From contig NZ_SMAJ01000011.1 in assembly GCF_004346225.1 (NCBI RefSeq), positions 1 to 64,000 of the forward strand: a DNA stretch of 64,000 bases, read 5' to 3'. The notes below the pieces were generated by a model. It had not been told where the DNA came from, did not search any database, and was given only the letters and a program-made list of their open reading frames with translations. The position numbers and the translations under genes are program-made. This document shows positions 62,164 through 64,000 of the stretch, one piece after another. The DNA is from Paralcaligenes ureilyticus. Its GTDB lineage: Bacteria > Pseudomonadota > Gammaproteobacteria > Burkholderiales > Burkholderiaceae_B. Every line of letters starts with the position of its first letter. Within the stretch, counting starts at the first letter, position 1.

Positions 62164-62180
62164 TATACGATAACCGATAA
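62164..62180 (+). promoter_or_regulatory. Candidate operator upstream of kdgD
   Basis: TATACGATAACCGATAA lies 59 bases before the kdgD ATG and shares its core with the sites before udh and before the permease genes. It is the third copy of the motif in this locus. Confidence 0.6.
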
Positions 62181-62238
62181 GTAATCAGCCCTTGATTAAT
62201 CTATCGCCCGACACATAAAACCGAATTGGAGAACCCAG

Positions 62239-63150
62239 ATGGACCCCCAGAAACTCAAGGCACTGCTCAGCTCCGGCTTGCTGTCCTTCCCGTTGACAGA
62301 CTTTGACGAACGCGGCGACTTCAACGCCGATGGATACCGCAAACGCCTGGAGTGGCTGATTCCGTATGGCGCCACGGCCTTGTTCGCCGCCGGAGGCACC
62401 GGCGAATTCTTCTCGTTGACCGGCCGCGAATACCCGGCCATCATCAAGACCGCCGTCGATACCTGCCGCAATCAGGTGCCCATTATCGCCGGCGCAGGCG
62501 GCGCTACCCGCTTTGCCATCGAATGCGCGCAAGCGGCGCAAAAAGCCGGTGCCGACGGCATATTGCTGCTGCCGCACTACCTGACCGAGGCCAGCCAGGA
62601 AGGGCTGGCGGCGCATATAGAGCAAATTTGCAAGAGCGTAAACATCGGCATCATCGTGTACAACCGCGCCAACTCACGGCTGGCGCCCGACACGCTGGAA
62701 AAACTGGCGGCGCGCTGTCCCAATCTCATCGGCTTTAAAGACGGTGTAGGCCATATCGAGAAGATGTCGGCCATTCACCTGCGCCTGGGCGACCGGTTGT
62801 GCTATCTGGGCGGGCTGCCCACAGCCGAAGTCTATGCGGCCGCCTACAAGGCGCTGGGCACGCCGGTGTATTCGTCAGCCGTCTTCAACTTCATTCCCAA
62901 GACCGCCATGGCGTTCTATAAAGCGGTCGAATCGGACGACATGGCCACGCAGCACAAGCTGCTCAGGGAATTTTTCCACCCCTACCTGGAAATCAGGAAT
63001 CGCGTGCCGGGATATGCCGTCAGCATCGTCAAGGCCGGCGCCGCGCTGGTGGGCCATAATGCCGGCCCGGTACGCGCTCCGTTAACCGATTTGACGGCTG
63101 GGGAAAGAGAGCAGTTGAAAGCGTTGATTGATCGGGTAGAGCCGCAGTAG
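62239..63150 (+). CDS. kdgD: 5-dehydro-4-deoxyglucarate dehydratase
   Basis: This 303-residue DHDPS/NAL-superfamily enzyme has the strand [20 protein letters not shown], the catalytic Tyr in IIVYNRANS and the Schiff-base Lys in LIGFKDGVG. It converts 5-keto-4-deoxyglucarate to 2-oxoglutarate semialdehyde with loss of water and CO2. GGAG lies 7 bases before the ATG. With Udh it marks the oxidative hexuronate pathway; the lactonase, aldarate dehydratase and semialdehyde dehydrogenase are not in this locus. Confidence 0.93.
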   Translation: MDPQKLKALLSSGLLSFPLTDFDERGDFNADGYRKRLEWLIPYGATALFAAGGTGEFFSLTGREYPAIIKTAVDTCRNQVPIIAGAGGATRFAIECAQAAQKAGADGILLLPHYLTEASQEGLAAHIEQICKSVNIGIIVYNRANSRLAPDTLEKLAARCPNLIGFKDGVGHIEKMSAIHLRLGDRLCYLGGLPTAEVYAAAYKALGTPVYSSAVFNFIPKTAMAFYKAVESDDMATQHKLLREFFHPYLEIRNRVPGYAVSIVKAGAALVGHNAGPVRAPLTDLTAGEREQLKALIDRVEPQ

Positions 63151-63158
63151 GCGGCAGG

Positions 63159-63179
63159 AAGAGGCGTCAATCGCCTCTT
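63159..63179 (+). terminator. Terminator-like hairpin after kdgD
   Basis: AAGAGGCG-TCAAT-CGCCTCTT is a perfect 8-bp stem 8 bases after the kdgD stop, followed by a T. The T-run is short, so termination strength is uncertain; A-rich bases before it allow the same on the other strand. Confidence 0.6.
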
Positions 63180-63300
63180 TGGCACGTCTTGCGAAAATGT
63201 TCACCGTTCCTCAAACCCAAGGCATTCTGTAGCTCTTGCCGGGATAGATCGGTCGGCAAGACCCGTATTACCTTTTCAACTTCCGGGGTGACTTCCGGGC
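63167..63300 (-). pseudogene. Fragment of a Fic/AAA-type protein C-terminal winged helix
   Basis: The minus strand encodes GPEVTPEVEKVIRVL, LSRQELQNALGL and NGEHFRK before a stop. This run is typical of the winged-helix tail of Fic or AAA-4-type proteins, which normally continues for about 25 more residues. Upstream residues in the frame do not fit the family, so this looks like a relic. It lies between kdgD and the tRNA gene, a common place for debris of integration. Assignment is by eye only. Confidence 0.4.
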
Positions 63301-63492
63301 CGTCGGGCTTCGGCTTTTGCAGTTCGAAGTAGACGCGCAAGCTCGTTGGCAGGAGATAATCAAGTCCCTGAATAGTCATGATCGTAATGAGGAACAGTGC
63401 GGCCATGGCGCTTCGTTGCCAAGTGTTCGTCATAGCGCTCATCGGCCACGTTGAGTTGGAGTCGCTACGTGAGCGTTGCGGGAGATAGATAC

Positions 63493-63522
63493 AAAAACGC
63501 CCAACCAAGAACGGTCAGGCGT
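63493..63522 (-). terminator. Terminator of the tRNA-Ala gene
   Basis: On the minus strand ACGCC-TG-ACC pairs with GGT-TG-GGCGT across GTTCTT and is followed by TTTTTGT. It lies 8 bases after the tRNA 3' end. Confidence 0.75.
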
Positions 63523-63529
63523 AGATGTT

Positions 63530-63605
63530 TGGTGGAGAAGAGGAGGATCGAACTCCCGACCTCTGCATTGCGAACGCAGCGCTCTCCCAGCTGAGCTACT
63601 TCCCC
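63530..63605 (-). tRNA. tRNA-Ala (anticodon CGC)
   Basis: A 76-base cloverleaf: acceptor GGGGAAG/CTTCTCC, D-arm GCTCAGCTGGGAGAGC, anticodon loop TTCGCAA with CGC, T-arm GGGAGTTCGATCCTCC and encoded CCA. The acceptor has the G3-U70 pair that marks alanine tRNAs. Confidence 0.95.
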
Positions 63606-63677
63606 GTGGGAACGACATTCTAGCAAATTGGCGCCGGTCGTGGGGGCGGAGGCGCCAATTTTTTAAAAGGATCGCCC

Positions 63678-64000
63678 CTATCCTTCGGTATCGCGCACGC
63701 GGTTGGGCAATAGTTCGTTGTGCTTGGCCAGCACCGGATAGGCGGCGGCACCGACCAGATAGGAATTGACGGACTTTATATCGCGCAGGATTTCAAGGTA
63801 AAACGAGCCTACGTCGGCGGATTCGACCTGCCCGGACTTGATGCGGCCAAGCTGGCGCTCGGCGGCGGCCGATTCGACGGCTCGGAACTGGTCTTTTTCC
63901 AACGCCAGGTGACGGGCGCTTTTCAGGTCTTCGGCGACAAACAGTGCGGCGGTCTGGCGCTGGTTGCGTATCAGCCGGTCAAGAATATTGGTCAGTTCTT
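63678..64000 (-). CDS. C-terminal part of a Na/Pi-cotransporter family protein (partial)
   Basis: The frame is open to the right edge and ends at 63678, giving 106 residues. The helical segments ELTNILDRLIRNQRQTAALF, LKSARHLALEKDQFRAVESA and YLEILRDIKSVNSYLVGAAA fit the PhoU-like tail of NptA-type Na/Pi cotransporters. The membrane part lies outside the window, so the call rests on this tail alone. Confidence 0.7.
   Translation of the reverse strand, partial: ELTNILDRLIRNQRQTAALFVAEDLKSARHLALEKDQFRAVESAAAERQLGRIKSGQVESADVGSFYLEILRDIKSVNSYLVGAAAYPVLAKHNELLPNRVRDTEG

Noticed and set aside
63301-63508. N-terminal half of the frame that includes the Fic-like fragment
   Set aside because: The start lies in the tRNA terminator and the residues do not fit the family, so only the C-terminal part was kept as a relic.

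Overview
The window looks like a chromosomal segment of a betaproteobacterium, most likely Burkholderiales and Alcaligenaceae-like. It is GC-rich, has an orphan tripartite-tricarboxylate (Bug-type) binding protein, several LysR and FadR/GntR regulators, many CoA-dependent and sulfonate catabolic genes, and housekeeping polA and a tRNA-Ala gene. The family placement is inference from gene content. No rRNA, prophage or CRISPR array was seen.

Layout. 0-0.3 kb: probable end of an IS3-type element beside a repeat. 0.4-3.6 kb: LysR regulator divergent from an enolase-superfamily sugar-acid dehydratase and a Bug solute-binding protein. 3.8-5.4 kb: YdjM-type membrane protein and PaaI-type thioesterase. 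6.0-17.8 kb: a near-complete taurine dissimilation locus (xsc-pta, tauXY, tauR, tauABC) followed by a gabD-type aldehyde dehydrogenase. Two promoters in it carry the same pair of direct-repeat boxes 23 bp apart, which I read as TauR operators. 17.8-23.1 kb: LOG-family protein, polA, dienelactone hydrolase, threonine/serine dehydratase. 23.1-28.0 kb: a 1615-residue autotransporter with a BNR-type propeller passenger. 28.4-32.0 kb: FadR and LysR regulators and two tandem pirins. 32.1-36.6 kb: FMN riboswitch with type II lumazine synthase, a yeast-type cytosine deaminase, ABC-F ATPase, M20 peptidase. 36.7-37.4 kb: VapBC.

37.6-51.1 kb: a catabolic island with lower GC at wobble positions and no REP elements. 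It holds an HMG-CoA-lyase-like enzyme, CoA-transferase, amidohydrolase, enoyl-CoA hydratase, branched-chain-type ABC importer, a Cys-less thiolase with a DUF35 partner, acyl-CoA dehydrogenase, GntR regulator and acyl-CoA ligase. Together they look like uptake, CoA activation, beta-oxidation and retro-aldol cleavage of a carboxylic acid I cannot name. This is my best candidate for an undescribed pathway.

51.1-57.3 kb: MCP remnant, small exported proteins, two HAD-type dehalogenase-like enzymes, M20D amidohydrolase, TRIC-type channel, ParE/Phd toxin-antitoxin pair. 57.4-63.2 kb: a hexuronate oxidation locus (uronate dehydrogenase, polar-amino-acid-type ABC importer, FadR regulator, 5-dehydro-4-deoxyglucarate dehydratase) with a shared operator-like motif before three transcription units. 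The right end has a decayed gene fragment, tRNA-Ala(CGC) and the end of a Na/Pi-cotransporter-like gene.

About twenty copies of a GTAG-plus-hairpin REP element, some paired as REPINs, lie between genes, mostly at 3' ends. Two intact copies and one decayed copy supply stop codons. No RAYT transposase that could mobilise them is in the window.
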